From Melastoma dodecandrum (taxonomy: Eukaryota; Streptophyta; Magnoliopsida; Myrtales; Melastomataceae), in NCBI GenBank assembly GCA_029817715.1, contig JARUPY010000292.1, positions 2,745,001 to 2,809,000 on the forward strand: a DNA stretch of 64,000 bases, in the 5' to 3' direction. The notes under the pieces were generated by a model that searched no databases, was not told where the DNA came from, and saw nothing but the letters and a program-made list of their open reading frames with translations. Made by a program: the position numbers and the translations under genes. Shown piece after piece: positions 16,512 through 25,965 of this stretch (position 1 is the first letter of the stretch; each line of letters opens with the position of its first letter).

Positions 16512-18248
16512 ATGCTGCGCCTGCGGGACTACCAGCGCGCCAGCCTCGACGCGCTGGCGGCGGCCTGGGCGCGGGGAGGGGCGGACAAGGCGGCGCCCGG
16601 CCACCTGATCGTGCTGCCCACCGGCGCCGGCAAGGCGCTCGTGATCGCGGCCCTCGCCCGGGAGACCCTTGCGGAGAACCCCTGCGCCCGGGTGGCGATC
16701 GTCACCCACAGCCGCGAGCTCGTCGCGCAGAATTTCTCGGAACTGACCAGCTACTGGCCCGAGGCGCCGGCGGGCATCTTCTCCGCCGGGCTCGGGCGGC
16801 GGGAGGCGGCCGCGCAGGTGCTGGTCTGCGGCATCCAGTCGGTGGCCGACCGGCTCGACGCGGTGGGGCCGCGCGACCTCGTGATCGTCGACGAGGCCCA
16901 CCTGATCCCCCGCGCCTCGGAAACGCGCTACGGCCGCTTCCTGGCGGGCCTGCGGGCACGCACGCCGGGGATGCGGGTCGCGGGCTTCACCGCCACCCCC
17001 TACCGTCTCGATTCGGGCCGGCTCGACGAGGGTCCGCACCGGCTGTTCTCGGGCATCGCCTACGAGGCCGATACCTTCACGCTGATCCGGCAGGGTTTCC
17101 TGGCGCCCCTCGTCTCCAAGGCGACGCTCACCCAGCTCGACGTCTCGGGCGTCGGCCGGCGCGCGGGGGACTACATCCCGGGGGAGCTGGAGGCGGCGGT
17201 CAACCGCGACGCGATCACCCGGGCCGCGGTCGCGGAACTCGCCGACTACGGGCGCGGGCGCCGGGCGTGGCTCGCCTTCTGCGCCGGGCTCGCGCATGCC
17301 GAGGCCGTGCGGGACGCGGTGCGGGCGGAGGGCTACCCCTGCGAGACCGTCTCGGGTGAGACGCCCCGCCGGGAGCGCGACCGGATCGTCGCCGCCTTCC
17401 AGGCCGGAAACATCCGCTGCCTGACCTCGGTCGGCGTCCTCGGCACCGGCTTCAACGTCCCCGAGGTCGATCTGGTGGCGCTGCTGCGCCCGACCCGCAG
17501 CACCGGCCTCTACGTCCAGCAGGTCGGCCGGGCGCTGCGCTGCGCGCCGGGCAAGACCGACGCGCTGATCCTCGATTATGCCGGGCTGGTGCGGATGCAC
17601 GGCCCGGTGGACGCCGTGACGGCCCGGAGCGCCGGGGAGGTCCAAAGCCAGTTGCTCGGCGGGGCAGGGGGCCTGCGCGCCAAGCCCTGCCCCGGCTGCG
17701 GCGCCCTGATCCCCCTCAACGCCTCGACCTGCGAGGCCTGCTGGACCGAGCCGGAGGTGGACGCGGACGCCGAGGCCCCGCACGAGGCCGCGGCCGACGA
17801 CGAGCTGGCGATCCTCTCGGCGGATCCCGGCAGCCCCGATCCCGACGGGTCTGTTCCCGGCCTCGAGCCGGCCGGCCCTGCCCCCGGGACGACGGACCCG
17901 GATGCGCCCTGGCATCCGGTCACGGCCCTGAGCCTGGAAGCCGCGCCGGACGGGCTCGATCTCGTCCTCGGCTGGCGCGACGGGGCCGTGGAGGCCGCTT
18001 GGCACGTCCGCCTGCACCCGGAGCGCAGCGGCTACGCGCGCGAGAAGGCCGTGCAGTGGTGGCGCGGCCTCGGCGGCGGCCGCGACGCGCCGATGGACGC
18101 AGCCGGGTACCTGGAGGGTGCCTACACCCTGAGCCGGCCCGCGGCGATCCGGATCCGGCCGGGCCGGCTGACGGAGCAGATCGCCTGCCGGACGGTGGAC
18201 GGCCGGATCCTGGGTGACGTGCGCCGCCTGTCCGGGCGCACCGCGTAA
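16512..18248 (+). CDS. SF2 DEAH-box helicase with C-terminal zinc ribbon
   Basis: 578 residues. Motif Q-like RDYQRASLDAL, Walker A LPTGAGKALV (about residue 36), Walker B DEAH in IVDEAHLIP, SAT-type motif III GFTATPYRL, and motifs V/VI GTGFNVPEVD and QQVGRALR. After the helicase core a zinc ribbon CPGCGALIPLNASTCEAC lies at about 397-415, then an acidic linker and a C-terminal domain of about 110 residues of unknown role. The organisation resembles RadD-type (YejH) repair helicases and phage-like helicases. Cytoplasmic. Neighbours give no further clue. Confidence 0.88.
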   Translation: MLRLRDYQRASLDALAAAWARGGADKAAPGHLIVLPTGAGKALVIAALARETLAENPCARVAIVTHSRELVAQNFSELTSYWPEAPAGIFSAGLGRREAAAQVLVCGIQSVADRLDAVGPRDLVIVDEAHLIPRASETRYGRFLAGLRARTPGMRVAGFTATPYRLDSGRLDEGPHRLFSGIAYEADTFTLIRQGFLAPLVSKATLTQLDVSGVGRRAGDYIPGELEAAVNRDAITRAAVAELADYGRGRRAWLAFCAGLAHAEAVRDAVRAEGYPCETVSGETPRRERDRIVAAFQAGNIRCLTSVGVLGTGFNVPEVDLVALLRPTRSTGLYVQQVGRALRCAPGKTDALILDYAGLVRMHGPVDAVTARSAGEVQSQLLGGAGGLRAKPCPGCGALIPLNASTCEACWTEPEVDADAEAPHEAAADDELAILSADPGSPDPDGSVPGLEPAGPAPGTTDPDAPWHPVTALSLEAAPDGLDLVLGWRDGAVEAAWHVRLHPERSGYAREKAVQWWRGLGGGRDAPMDAAGYLEGAYTLSRPAAIRIRPGRLTEQIACRTVDGRILGDVRRLSGRTA

Positions 18249-19021
18249 GGCTTCCGGAGGGGCCAAATTTGCCGCGGGGAGGGGGCTCGAACCGCCCTCG
18301 CCCGATCCGGCGGGCACAATCATGGCGCGCCGCGATCCCGCGGAAGGGATCCGGACAGCGCCGCGGTTGGCCCGCACCGCCGCGGGCTCGGTGCAGCGAT
18401 CAACTGAGGGATCGCTCGCACTGATGCCAAGGGCGGCCATCCGGCATGCCAACCCGCCCTCGCCCGGACATCCGGCCATCATGTTCCATAATATATCTTA
18501 TGCGAACTTTGTGTCCGGGTCAGGGGCCGGACGTGCAGGGGCTTTGAGAAGGTCCTTGGGAAGGGCCCTGGGATTCGCTGTGGGCCGGGAGGCGAACCGG
18601 CCGCAGGTCGGGTCTCGCAGGTCGGGTCTCGCAGGTCGTCCGGCCCTCCGCCGCGGTCGTGCCGCGCGGAGTGGACGCGGCTGGACTGAAGCGGCCCGGC
18701 GCCGCGTGGGATGGGGCGAGGGCGGTGGCAGCCCCCTCCCCGCGGGTTGTGCAGTCGTCCGCATGGGCACGGCTGGACACTCAGGTCCGATCCGGTGAGC
18801 ATGGCCGCGTGGCCGGCCCATCCCCGTGTGGCGGTCGAACGCCCCCTGCCCGCCTCGGCAGGCCTCCACCCGCCGGAACGGCCTTTCCCGCGGCGGAAGT
18901 GTCCCGCGCTTCTCCCGGCGCCGGGCGAAGGCGCGGACCAGGGCCGCGGCGGAGGCGCCCGCATCGTCGGCGGGCGGCCCGACCGGAAGGCCGGCCCGGA
19001 CCTGCGGGCTCGGCTGCCGCG
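18249..19021. other. 770-bp gene-poor region with a short tandem repeat
   Basis: An isolated AT-rich patch, ATAATATATCTTATG at 18487-18501, resembles a promoter but no intact gene follows it. At about 18602-18637 the unit GCAGGTCGGGTCTC is repeated nearly three times. Frames open in both directions give Arg/Pro/Gly-rich low-complexity proteins with no recognisable domain. Nothing here is called as a gene. Confidence 0.5.
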
Positions 19022-20008
19022 TCAGTCGACCGTTGCGCCCGAGAACGCCACGACCTTGCGCCACTTCTCCACCTCCTGGGCGATCAGCGCGCCGAACGCC
19101 TCGGGGGTGAGCTGCAGGGGGGCGCCCCCGAGATCCGCGAGCTTCTTGGCCATCGCCGGGTCGCCCAGAACCGCGTTCACCTCCCGGTTGAGGCGCGCGA
19201 TCAGCTCCGGCGGGGTCTTGCGGGGGGCGCCGATCCCGAACCACGCGCTCGCCTCGTAGCCCGGCACCGTCTCGGCGACCGTCGGCACGTCCGGCAGCGT
19301 CGGCGCGCGCTCCGCCGTCGTCACGCCGAGCGCCCGCAGGCTGCCCTCGCGGACGTGACCGATCGAGGAGGGCAGGTTGTCAAACAGCACGTCGGCGTTG
19401 CCTGCGAGGAGGTCGGTGATCGCCGGCCCGGCGCCGCGATAGGGCACGTGCACCATCTTCACGCCAGTCATCGCCTTGAACAGTTCTCCCGACATATGCA
19501 CCGACGTGCCGACACCCGAGGAGGCCATATTCACCTTGTCCGGGTTCGCCTTGCAGTAGGTGATAAACTCGGCGACGGTGCTGACCGGCAGCTTGGGGCT
19601 GATCTCCATGATGTTCGGCGAGCGCGTGATCCCTGCCACGGGGGCGATATCGCGCTGGAAATTGAAATTCAGCTTCTTGTATAGGCTGTCGTTGATGCCG
19701 TTGGCCGGATTCGCCAGCAGGATCGTGTAGCCGTCCGGCTCGGCGCGGACGACGGCGTCGGTGCCGATATTGTTGGCCGCCCCCGGCCGGTTCTCGACGA
19801 GGACCTGCTGGCCCAGGCGCCGACCGAGCGGCTCGGCGATCAGGCGGGCCAGCAAGTCGGTCGTACCACCTGGGGCATAGCCGACGATGAAGCGGATTGG
19901 GCGGGTCGGATAGCTCTGCGTCAACGCGGGCCGGGCCATCAGTGCCGCGCCAAGACCCGCTCCGATGACCGAGCGGCGCGACCAGGGTGAGGAGGGGGTG
20001 GATGCCAT
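19022..20008 (-). CDS. Bug-family (TTT) periplasmic solute-binding protein
   Basis: 328 residues. N-terminal RRSVIGAGLGAALMARPALT is an export signal with a twin-arginine-like start. The mature protein has the Bug/TctC hallmarks YPTRPIRFIVGYAPGGTTD, VENRPGAANNIGTDAVVRA, PYRGAGPAITDLLAGN and the C-terminal WRKVV segment. These proteins bind carboxylates for tripartite tricarboxylate transporters. No TctA/TctB membrane gene is in the neighbourhood, so it is an orphan receptor, a common situation for this family. Confidence 0.92.
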   Translation of the reverse strand: MASTPSSPWSRRSVIGAGLGAALMARPALTQSYPTRPIRFIVGYAPGGTTDLLARLIAEPLGRRLGQQVLVENRPGAANNIGTDAVVRAEPDGYTILLANPANGINDSLYKKLNFNFQRDIAPVAGITRSPNIMEISPKLPVSTVAEFITYCKANPDKVNMASSGVGTSVHMSGELFKAMTGVKMVHVPYRGAGPAITDLLAGNADVLFDNLPSSIGHVREGSLRALGVTTAERAPTLPDVPTVAETVPGYEASAWFGIGAPRKTPPELIARLNREVNAVLGDPAMAKKLADLGGAPLQLTPEAFGALIAQEVEKWRKVVAFSGATVD

Positions 20009-20171
20009 GTGCGTTCTCTCCCGCGCGGCCCATCGTTGAACGGGACCGGTCGCCGCGCAGGGTAGGGTCGTTCCCGGCCGGCGCGCAATCGGGACTGTGG
20101 CTAAGTCCTTGATGCGACGCGTCCGCTGACGCCGGGCCGGTGCCCGCGGAGCCGCCCGGCGATCCGACCGC

Positions 20172-21116
20172 TCAGCGCATCACCGCGACGCTCGTCAGCC
20201 AGAGCCGGCAGAGCCTGGGCCAGAGGGCGACCGGCGCCTCCGAGCGGCCGATCCCGAAGCCGTGGCCGCCGACGGCGAAGCGGTGATACTCGACCGGCAC
20301 CCGCGCGGCGCGGCAGGCCTCATCGAGCACGCGGCTGTGCTCGGGGCTGATGACGGCATCGTCGTCGGCCTGCACCAGGAACAGCGTGGGGCAGCCGGAC
20401 CGGATGTGGGTGTGCAGCGACCAGTCCCGGCTCGCCTCCGGGCTCGGAGCTTCGCCGACCAGGGAATGCCGGGTGGTCGTGCGGTCGTAGGGTGGCTCCA
20501 GGCTCACCACCGGGTAGATCAGCGTCGCGAAGTCGGGCCGGGCCGACAGGTCGTCGGCCGCGTCGACCGGATCGTAGGCCCGGAACGCGGAGCGCGCCGC
20601 GACCATCCCGCTGAGATGACCGCCGGCGGAGAATCCGAGCACGCCGACGCGGGCCGGATCGATCCGGAAGCGCCCGGCCCCGGCGCGGATCAGGCGCAGG
20701 GCCCGTTGTCCGTCCTGGAGTGGCGCGAGGGGACCCGCCGCCCAGCCCTCGCGCGGCAGGCGGTAGGTGAGCACGAAGGCCGTGATGCCCTGTGCGGCGA
20801 GCCAGAGCGCGGCGGGGAGCGCTTCCTTGACCATCCCGATCCGGGCGTAGCCGCCGCCGCCGGCCACGAGGACCGCCACGCCGGTGGGCTGCTCCGGGGC
20901 GTAGACTTCCAGCACGGGTGTGGCGACGTTCCTGACCGCGCCGCTGTCGTCCCGGACCAGCGGCCCCTGCGGACCGCCGCCGCCCGGTGGCTCCCCCGGC
21001 CAGAGCGGGATCCGCTCCGGCGCCCCGACCGCATCGGCGCCCCGCATCGACAGCAGCGCGGAGGTCGTAGCCAGGGTGAGGAGAAGGGACCGGCGGTCGG
21101 GCAGAAGGTCGGGCAT
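20172..21116 (-). CDS. Exported alpha/beta-hydrolase (esterase/acetylhydrolase-like)
   Basis: 314 residues with an N-terminal signal (RRSLLLTLATTSALLSMRGADA). The hydrolase nucleophile is Ser in GFSAGGHLSG; the acid is Asp in VQADDDAVIS and the base His in VGGHGFGIG. The motif IPLWPGEPPGG near residue 36 is common to a group of carbohydrate-esterase-like hydrolases often found in polysaccharide loci. Substrate unknown. It lies head-to-tail with two other exported proteins but separated by gaps of about 90-160 bases. Confidence 0.85.
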   Translation of the reverse strand: MPDLLPDRRSLLLTLATTSALLSMRGADAVGAPERIPLWPGEPPGGGGPQGPLVRDDSGAVRNVATPVLEVYAPEQPTGVAVLVAGGGGYARIGMVKEALPAALWLAAQGITAFVLTYRLPREGWAAGPLAPLQDGQRALRLIRAGAGRFRIDPARVGVLGFSAGGHLSGMVAARSAFRAYDPVDAADDLSARPDFATLIYPVVSLEPPYDRTTTRHSLVGEAPSPEASRDWSLHTHIRSGCPTLFLVQADDDAVISPEHSRVLDEACRAARVPVEYHRFAVGGHGFGIGRSEAPVALWPRLCRLWLTSVAVMR

Positions 21117-21203
21117 TCAGGGCCCCTCGCGAAGGGCGCCTTCCGTGCTGCCCGCTAGGCAAGACCGGAGCTCCGGATCGGTTCCCGCTCGGCTTTGCCC
21201 GCG

Positions 21204-22016
21204 CTAAGCCCGCACCGGCACCACGGAGCCGCGGTAGCGCGTCCGGATGAACGCCGCGACCTCGGCCGAGGTCAGGAGCGCGGCCAGCCGCAGGATGCGC
21301 GGGTCGCGCGCCAGAGCCTGTGTGGTGACGAGGACGTTCGCGTACGGGTTGCCTTCGGCGCGCTCGAGCGCCAGCGCATCCCGCGCGGGCTCCAGCCCCG
21401 CTTCCAGGGCGTAGTTGCCGTTGATCACCGCGAGCGTCACGTCATCCAGCGAGCGCGGCAATTGCGGCGGCGCGATCTCGATGAAGCGGAAGGCCTTCGG
21501 GTTCTCGGCGACGTCGTCGATGCTCGCGAAGGCCCCCTCCCCGCCCGGCCGCAGGCGGATCAGGCCGTTCTCCTGGAGCAGCGTCAGGCTCCGGCTCGCG
21601 TTGGTGACGTTGTTCGGGAGGGCGACGAGGCCGCCCTTCGGGAGCGCGGCGAGGTCCTTCACGTGCCGGCTGTAGAGCCCCAGGGGCTCGACATGCACCG
21701 TCGCCACGACCGCGAAGCGCGTCCCCATCGCGGCCTCCTCGGCCCGCAGGAAGGGCACGTGCTGGAAGAAGTTGGCGTCCGCATCGCCGTCACGCAGCAG
21801 GGCGTTCGGCCGCAGGTCGCCGCTGATCTCGATGACCGCGAGCGGGATGTCGGGCGCCAGCGTCCCGCTGACGAAGTGCAGGATCTCCGCGTGCGGGACC
21901 GACGAGGCCACGACGCGCAGAGTCTGCCCGGCCGCGTGCGCCCGGCCTCCGGCGGCGAGGATCAGGGATCCGGTCAAGGCTCCGGCCAGGAGCGTGCGGC
22001 GGGACGGGACGGTCAT
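21204..22016 (-). CDS. MetQ/NlpA-family ABC transporter substrate-binding protein
   Basis: 270 residues from the ATG at 22016, giving MTVPSRRTLLAGALTGSLIL as a signal peptide; the frame extends to 22085 but that part is not signal-like. Mature protein features are RVVASSVPHAEILHFV, DANFFQHVPFLR, VALPNNVTNASRSLTLLQ and YANVLVTT, all characteristic of NlpA/MetQ proteins that bind methionine or related amino acids. No ATPase (MetN) or permease (MetI) gene is adjacent, so the transporter partner must be encoded elsewhere. The start lacks a lipobox Cys, so it is probably periplasmic and soluble. Confidence 0.88.
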   Translation of the reverse strand: MTVPSRRTLLAGALTGSLILAAGGRAHAAGQTLRVVASSVPHAEILHFVSGTLAPDIPLAVIEISGDLRPNALLRDGDADANFFQHVPFLRAEEAAMGTRFAVVATVHVEPLGLYSRHVKDLAALPKGGLVALPNNVTNASRSLTLLQENGLIRLRPGGEGAFASIDDVAENPKAFRFIEIAPPQLPRSLDDVTLAVINGNYALEAGLEPARDALALERAEGNPYANVLVTTQALARDPRILRLAALLTSAEVAAFIRTRYRGSVVPVRA

Positions 22017-22267
22017 GGGCGCGTTCGATGGCCTGGTCACGCAGGATACGCGACGGGTCTTACGGACCGCCCGGCCCTCCTTCAAGGAAACGAAGCGTTC
22101 GATTTTTCCGCGGATGGAGGTCCGTGTTCTGCCTGTGATCCGAAGTGGCTGCGCGTTCTACGCTCGCTCATCTTCGCCGGGCGAATCATCGTCCCGCCCG
22201 GTGTCGGGCCGGCCGGGCGTCTCGCAAACCGGCGCCGCCGTGCCATGATGCCGCTGGAGGACCCGAC

Positions 22268-22801
22268 ATGCACGACCACGGCGACGATCATCACACCCAC
22301 GCGGATGCGCACGCGCACCCGCACGGCCCCGCGTCCGGCGCCTCGGAGCGCTGGAAGCACGACGGCGTGCGGGTGATTCCCGGCGACCGGCTCGACGACA
22401 ACACCGCCCAGACGCCCGGCATGTTCCGGCAGGCGGCGATCAACGCCGCCCGGGTCGGCGCGCAGAAAATCTGGGCCGGCACGGTGGCGATCCAGCCCGA
22501 CGCCAAGACCGGCGTCCACCACCACGGCGACTTGGAGAGCGTGATCTACGTGGTCTCCGGCCGGGCGCGGATGCGCTGGGGCGAGCGGCTGGAATACGTC
22601 GCGGAGGCCGGCCCCGGCGACTTCATCTTCGTGCCGCCCTTCGTGCCCCATCAGGAGATCAACGCCTCGACCGACGAGCCGCTGCACTGCGTGCTGGTGC
22701 GCTCGGACAACGAGGCGGTGGTGGTCAACCTGCCCGACGTCGCGGCCGCCGAGGCGCCCGAGACGGTCTACTGGGTCGATCCGATCCACAAGCACCCGTA
22801 G
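22268..22801 (+). CDS. Cupin-domain protein with His-rich N terminus
   Basis: 177 residues from an ATG at 22268 preceded by GGAGGACC. The first 20 residues are His-rich (MHDHGDDHHTHADAHAHPHG), a likely metal-binding or metal-storage tail. The cupin barrel follows with motif 1 TGVHHHGDLESVIYVVSGR and motif 2 GDFIFVPPFVPHQEIN, giving the usual His/Glu metal site. Enzymatic or sensory role unknown. Convergent with the gene at 22813. Confidence 0.8.
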   Translation: MHDHGDDHHTHADAHAHPHGPASGASERWKHDGVRVIPGDRLDDNTAQTPGMFRQAAINAARVGAQKIWAGTVAIQPDAKTGVHHHGDLESVIYVVSGRARMRWGERLEYVAEAGPGDFIFVPPFVPHQEINASTDEPLHCVLVRSDNEAVVVNLPDVAAAEAPETVYWVDPIHKHP

Positions 22802-22812
22802 GGGCGACGCGC

Positions 22813-23946
22813 TCAGGCGAGCCGCGGCACCAGCCGGCCGAGGAGATCCAGCCCGGGGAACCGGCGCGGCGGCATCCGCAGGGTCGGCGCGGGCGCGTCC
22901 CCCGGGATCGGACCCTCGGCGAAGCGCGCGCCGATCGACCAGAAGCCGTCCCGGCGGGTTCCGATCATGCCGAGGCCGACGGGCTCGCGCGCCGCGTCGG
23001 GGTTCAGCCGCCCCGCGGCCCAGACGCGCTGCCAGCAATTGCGTCGCGACAGGTCGGCGTCGCGCCAGCCGAGCCGCGCATAGCCGGCCGCCGCGAAGAT
23101 GCGCGTCCCGGAAAAATCCTCCGGGATCCAAACCCAGGTCGAGAACACGTGGACCGTGCTCGCACGGAAGCCGGCCGGATCGACCGCGCGGGTATAGGCG
23201 CTGAGCGCCGGCTCCCGATGCCGCCCGACATGCCGGCGTAGCCGACCCGACAGCGCCAGGGCCTCCGGGAAGGCGGCGGCGTCGAGGCGGATCGGCGCCG
23301 CGCCGCGCGCGAGCGCGTAGGCGCTGTCCACGAGGTGCATCCAGGGCACCAGGTCGACCTCCCAGGCCTGCTCGACCGGCGCGAACCGGCGCACACGCCC
23401 CGCGATCAGCCGCTCGGCGATGCGCCGGACGGGCTCCGGGATCCAATCCGGCCCGGCCTCGGTGACGCAGAGCAGCGTCGAAGGTCCGTGCGCCCAGACC
23501 GCCTCGGCGAGCCGCGCGAAGCCGGATTCCGGCTCGTCGCGGGCGAGCTTGCGCACCAGGATCTTCGCGCCGTCGGCGAGTTCGTCGAGGAACTTGCGCT
23601 TGAGATGGGCGAGCCGGCCGTATTCCCGCTCCAGCAGCGCCTCCGGGGCGATCGAGCCGGCCGGGTGCCCGGTATTGGCCCAGATGTTGTACGCGCGGCT
23701 GTGGCAGTCATAGGTGCCGCCCGCGCTCACCGACAGGCGCAGGTCGCCCGGCACGCCGAAATCCGAGAAGCCGCAGCGCAGGCCGCGGATCAGGTCCTCC
23801 AGCGGCGTGTAGGAGAAGCGCAGCAGGCCGGACGGCTCGACCCCGCCGTAGCGCTGCACGAACCCGAACTCGCAATTGTCGCCGAGGCTCCGGAAGCCGT
23901 GGAGCCGTTCGGCGAGGCGCGCCGCCGTGTCCCCGGGTCCGGTCAC
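22813..23946 (-). CDS. Uncharacterised 377-residue protein (SLGDNCEFG motif)
   Basis: Starts at GTG 23946. The N-terminal FRSLGDNCEFGFVQRYGGVE and LLRFSYTPLEDLIRGL resemble a conserved, unnamed group of proteins seen beside glycosyltransferases and TPR proteins, possibly related to DUF1796-type papain-like proteins; the Cys in DNCEFG and a His in YDCHSRAYNIW could be functional. The remainder has no motif that I recognise. Cytoplasmic by appearance: no signal peptide or membrane span. Isolated between the cupin and the kinase. I cannot assign a function. Confidence 0.65.
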   Translation of the reverse strand: MTGPGDTAARLAERLHGFRSLGDNCEFGFVQRYGGVEPSGLLRFSYTPLEDLIRGLRCGFSDFGVPGDLRLSVSAGGTYDCHSRAYNIWANTGHPAGSIAPEALLEREYGRLAHLKRKFLDELADGAKILVRKLARDEPESGFARLAEAVWAHGPSTLLCVTEAGPDWIPEPVRRIAERLIAGRVRRFAPVEQAWEVDLVPWMHLVDSAYALARGAAPIRLDAAAFPEALALSGRLRRHVGRHREPALSAYTRAVDPAGFRASTVHVFSTWVWIPEDFSGTRIFAAAGYARLGWRDADLSRRNCWQRVWAAGRLNPDAAREPVGLGMIGTRRDGFWSIGARFAEGPIPGDAPAPTLRMPPRRFPGLDLLGRLVPRLA

Positions 23947-24132
23947 CGCATCTGCGGAGCGGAGCGGAGCGTGTCGAAGGCGACGGCGGTCATGTCCGGA
24001 TACCCCGCCCCCGCTTCGGCGCGTTGCAGGACGGCTCGGGCGTCATGATCCGAACATAGCGACGGGCACGAGGGGCGCAAGCCGACCGGGCCCGGAGCGG
24101 TTCCGCGGGCGGCTCCCTCCACCCCGCGCGGC

Positions 24133-25359
24133 TCAGGGCGCCAGCGGCACCTCCAGCCGGAAGCAGGTGCCCCGCGGCGTCTCCGGCGTCGTGAGGTGGC
24201 CGCCGAGCTGGCGGGTCAGGCTGCCGACGACCCGCATGCCGAGGCTCTTCGAGGCGCGCCCGATCTCGAAGCCCGGCGGCAGCCCGGCCCCGTCATCCGC
24301 CACCTCGACCACGAGGCCGCCGGGCCGGGGCTCCGCCCGGACCCGGATCTCGCCGCCCTGCGGACAGGTCTCGGCCGGGTAGGCGTAGTTGAGCGCGTTG
24401 GTGACGAGTTCGTTGACCAGGAGCCCGATCGGGATCGCCCGGTCGGCCGAGATGCGGAGCGGGGCGGCCGTGCAGGCGAGCCTCCGGTCCGGCCGGCCGC
24501 CGGCGAGGTTGGCCACGAGCGTCTCCAGGAACGGCGCGAGGTCGAGCTCGCCCGGGATACCTTCCCCCTCCCCGTCACCCTGCCGCCAGAGCTGGTCGTG
24601 GACGCCCGCGATCGCCTCGACGCGGCTGCGCGCATCCGTCAGGGCGGCCTGCACGGCGGGCTCGGCTTCGGCGGCGCGGGCCTGGAGGGCGAGCAGGCTC
24701 GCCACGATGGCGAGGCTGTTCTTGACCCGGTGGCTCATCTCGCGGGCGAGCAGGTCCTGGCGGGCGAGCGCCGCCCGCAGCAGGCTCTCGGTGCGCTGGC
24801 GCTCGATGGCGCCGCCGAGCAGGTTGGCGAAGCCCTGCATGAAGGCGATGTCGGCCTCCTCGAACATGCCCTCGCGGGTGTCGTCCACCTCCAGCACCCC
24901 GAAGGCACCCTCCCGGTTCTCGATCAGCACGTTGATCGCCCGGCGGATGCCGTGCTCGGCCATGAGCTGGGGCGTACGGAACCGGGTCTCCTCCGCAAGG
25001 TGGTTCGAGATCACGGGCCGGCCGGTCTTCAGCGCGAAGCCCGCCGGCGAGGCGAGGTCGGCGCCGACCCGCGCCTTGCCGATCACGTCCGGGCCCCAGC
25101 CGACGCCGGCCCGCACCAGCAGCGTGTCGGCGCCGGGCCGGTATTCCAGGGCCTTGCAGAACTCGGCGCCCATGCCCTGCGCGCACAGTTCGGCCGCCCG
25201 CTGCAGCAGGTGGTCGACATCGGTCCCGCGCAGGGCCTCGACGCCGAACTCCGACAGGATCGCCTGCTGGCGGAGACGATAATCGAGATCGGGAGGCGCA
25301 GGCCTCTGGAGCGCGTCGAGGCTGGGTTCCACTGCGGTCTGGTCGGTATGCACGGTCAT
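24133..25359 (-). CDS. GAF-domain sensor histidine kinase (HisKA_2/HWE type)
   Basis: 408 residues. A GAF domain covers about 30-190. The phosphoacceptor is His210 in AREMSHRVKNSLAIVASLL, the signature of HWE/HisKA_2 kinases common in Rhizobiales; the ATP-binding domain has the N-box ELVTNALNYAYP and the G-box VADDGAGLPPGFE, then SLGMRVVGSLTRQLGG. No membrane segment, so it senses a cytoplasmic signal. No response regulator is adjacent; such kinases often feed the general stress response through PhyR or act on single-domain regulators. Target unknown. Confidence 0.93.
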   Translation of the reverse strand: MTVHTDQTAVEPSLDALQRPAPPDLDYRLRQQAILSEFGVEALRGTDVDHLLQRAAELCAQGMGAEFCKALEYRPGADTLLVRAGVGWGPDVIGKARVGADLASPAGFALKTGRPVISNHLAEETRFRTPQLMAEHGIRRAINVLIENREGAFGVLEVDDTREGMFEEADIAFMQGFANLLGGAIERQRTESLLRAALARQDLLAREMSHRVKNSLAIVASLLALQARAAEAEPAVQAALTDARSRVEAIAGVHDQLWRQGDGEGEGIPGELDLAPFLETLVANLAGGRPDRRLACTAAPLRISADRAIPIGLLVNELVTNALNYAYPAETCPQGGEIRVRAEPRPGGLVVEVADDGAGLPPGFEIGRASKSLGMRVVGSLTRQLGGHLTTPETPRGTCFRLEVPLAP

Positions 25360-25520
25360 GGAAGCGGCGAGACTAGCAGGAAGGCGGGCCGGGCGCGATG
25401 CTGGGCCGGCGCGCCGGCTGCTTGCGTCGTCGCACCCCCGCCCGCCCCCGGACCCGCCGGCCCCAAGGGGCGTTCGTCAGGCGAACCCGACACGCGAACC
25501 CGACGCGAGGAGCGCACAGC

Positions 25521-25784
25521 ATGGCCGACGACGTGAACGGACTCTCCGACAAGGCGCTCTCGATCTTCGCCTTCGCGGCCTATCACCGCCTCGTCAGCGG
25601 CGAGCGGGTCACCTCGGTCATCCGCAAGGACGGCGCCGGCCACGAGGCCGACCCTGAGGGCGTGAAGGAGCTGGAGGCGCGCGGCCTCGTCACCGCCGGC
25701 GAGACCGATATCGACCTCGGCGAGGCGGCGCAGCAGGCGGTCGAGACGATGGTGGCGGCCCTGCGGCGGGAGGTCGGGCGCTGA
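25521..25784 (+). CDS. Small hypothetical protein (87 residues)
   Basis: Starts at ATG 25521 behind GAGGAGCG. MADDVNGLSDKALSIFAFAA then a mixed alpha/beta sequence with a C-terminal amphipathic helix (LGEAAQQAVETMVAALRREV). Composition and third-position GC are as in real genes. The helix-turn-like spacing HEADPEGVKELEARGLV could be a small winged-helix fold, but I do not recognise a family. Confidence 0.7.
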   Translation: MADDVNGLSDKALSIFAFAAYHRLVSGERVTSVIRKDGAGHEADPEGVKELEARGLVTAGETDIDLGEAAQQAVETMVAALRREVGR

Positions 25785-25965
25785 GCGCCTATCCCCGGGC
25801 GGGACGCCGTCATCCCTGAGCGCGTGCGCTGCAGCCTCGGGTTCCCCGTCGCTCACGCCCGCCTCGGCCGGGCTTTCCGGTCGGCCGGTGGCCGCGCCGG
25901 CTGTGGACGACCGGGAACGTCCCTCCCCCGCGCCGCTTCTCCCCGAAACCGAATGGGAGCGTTCG

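Noticed and set aside
18498..19244. Minus-strand frame of 248 codons overlapping the Bug-family gene
   Set aside because: Low-complexity Arg/Pro-rich translation, overlaps the 3' end of a well-supported gene.
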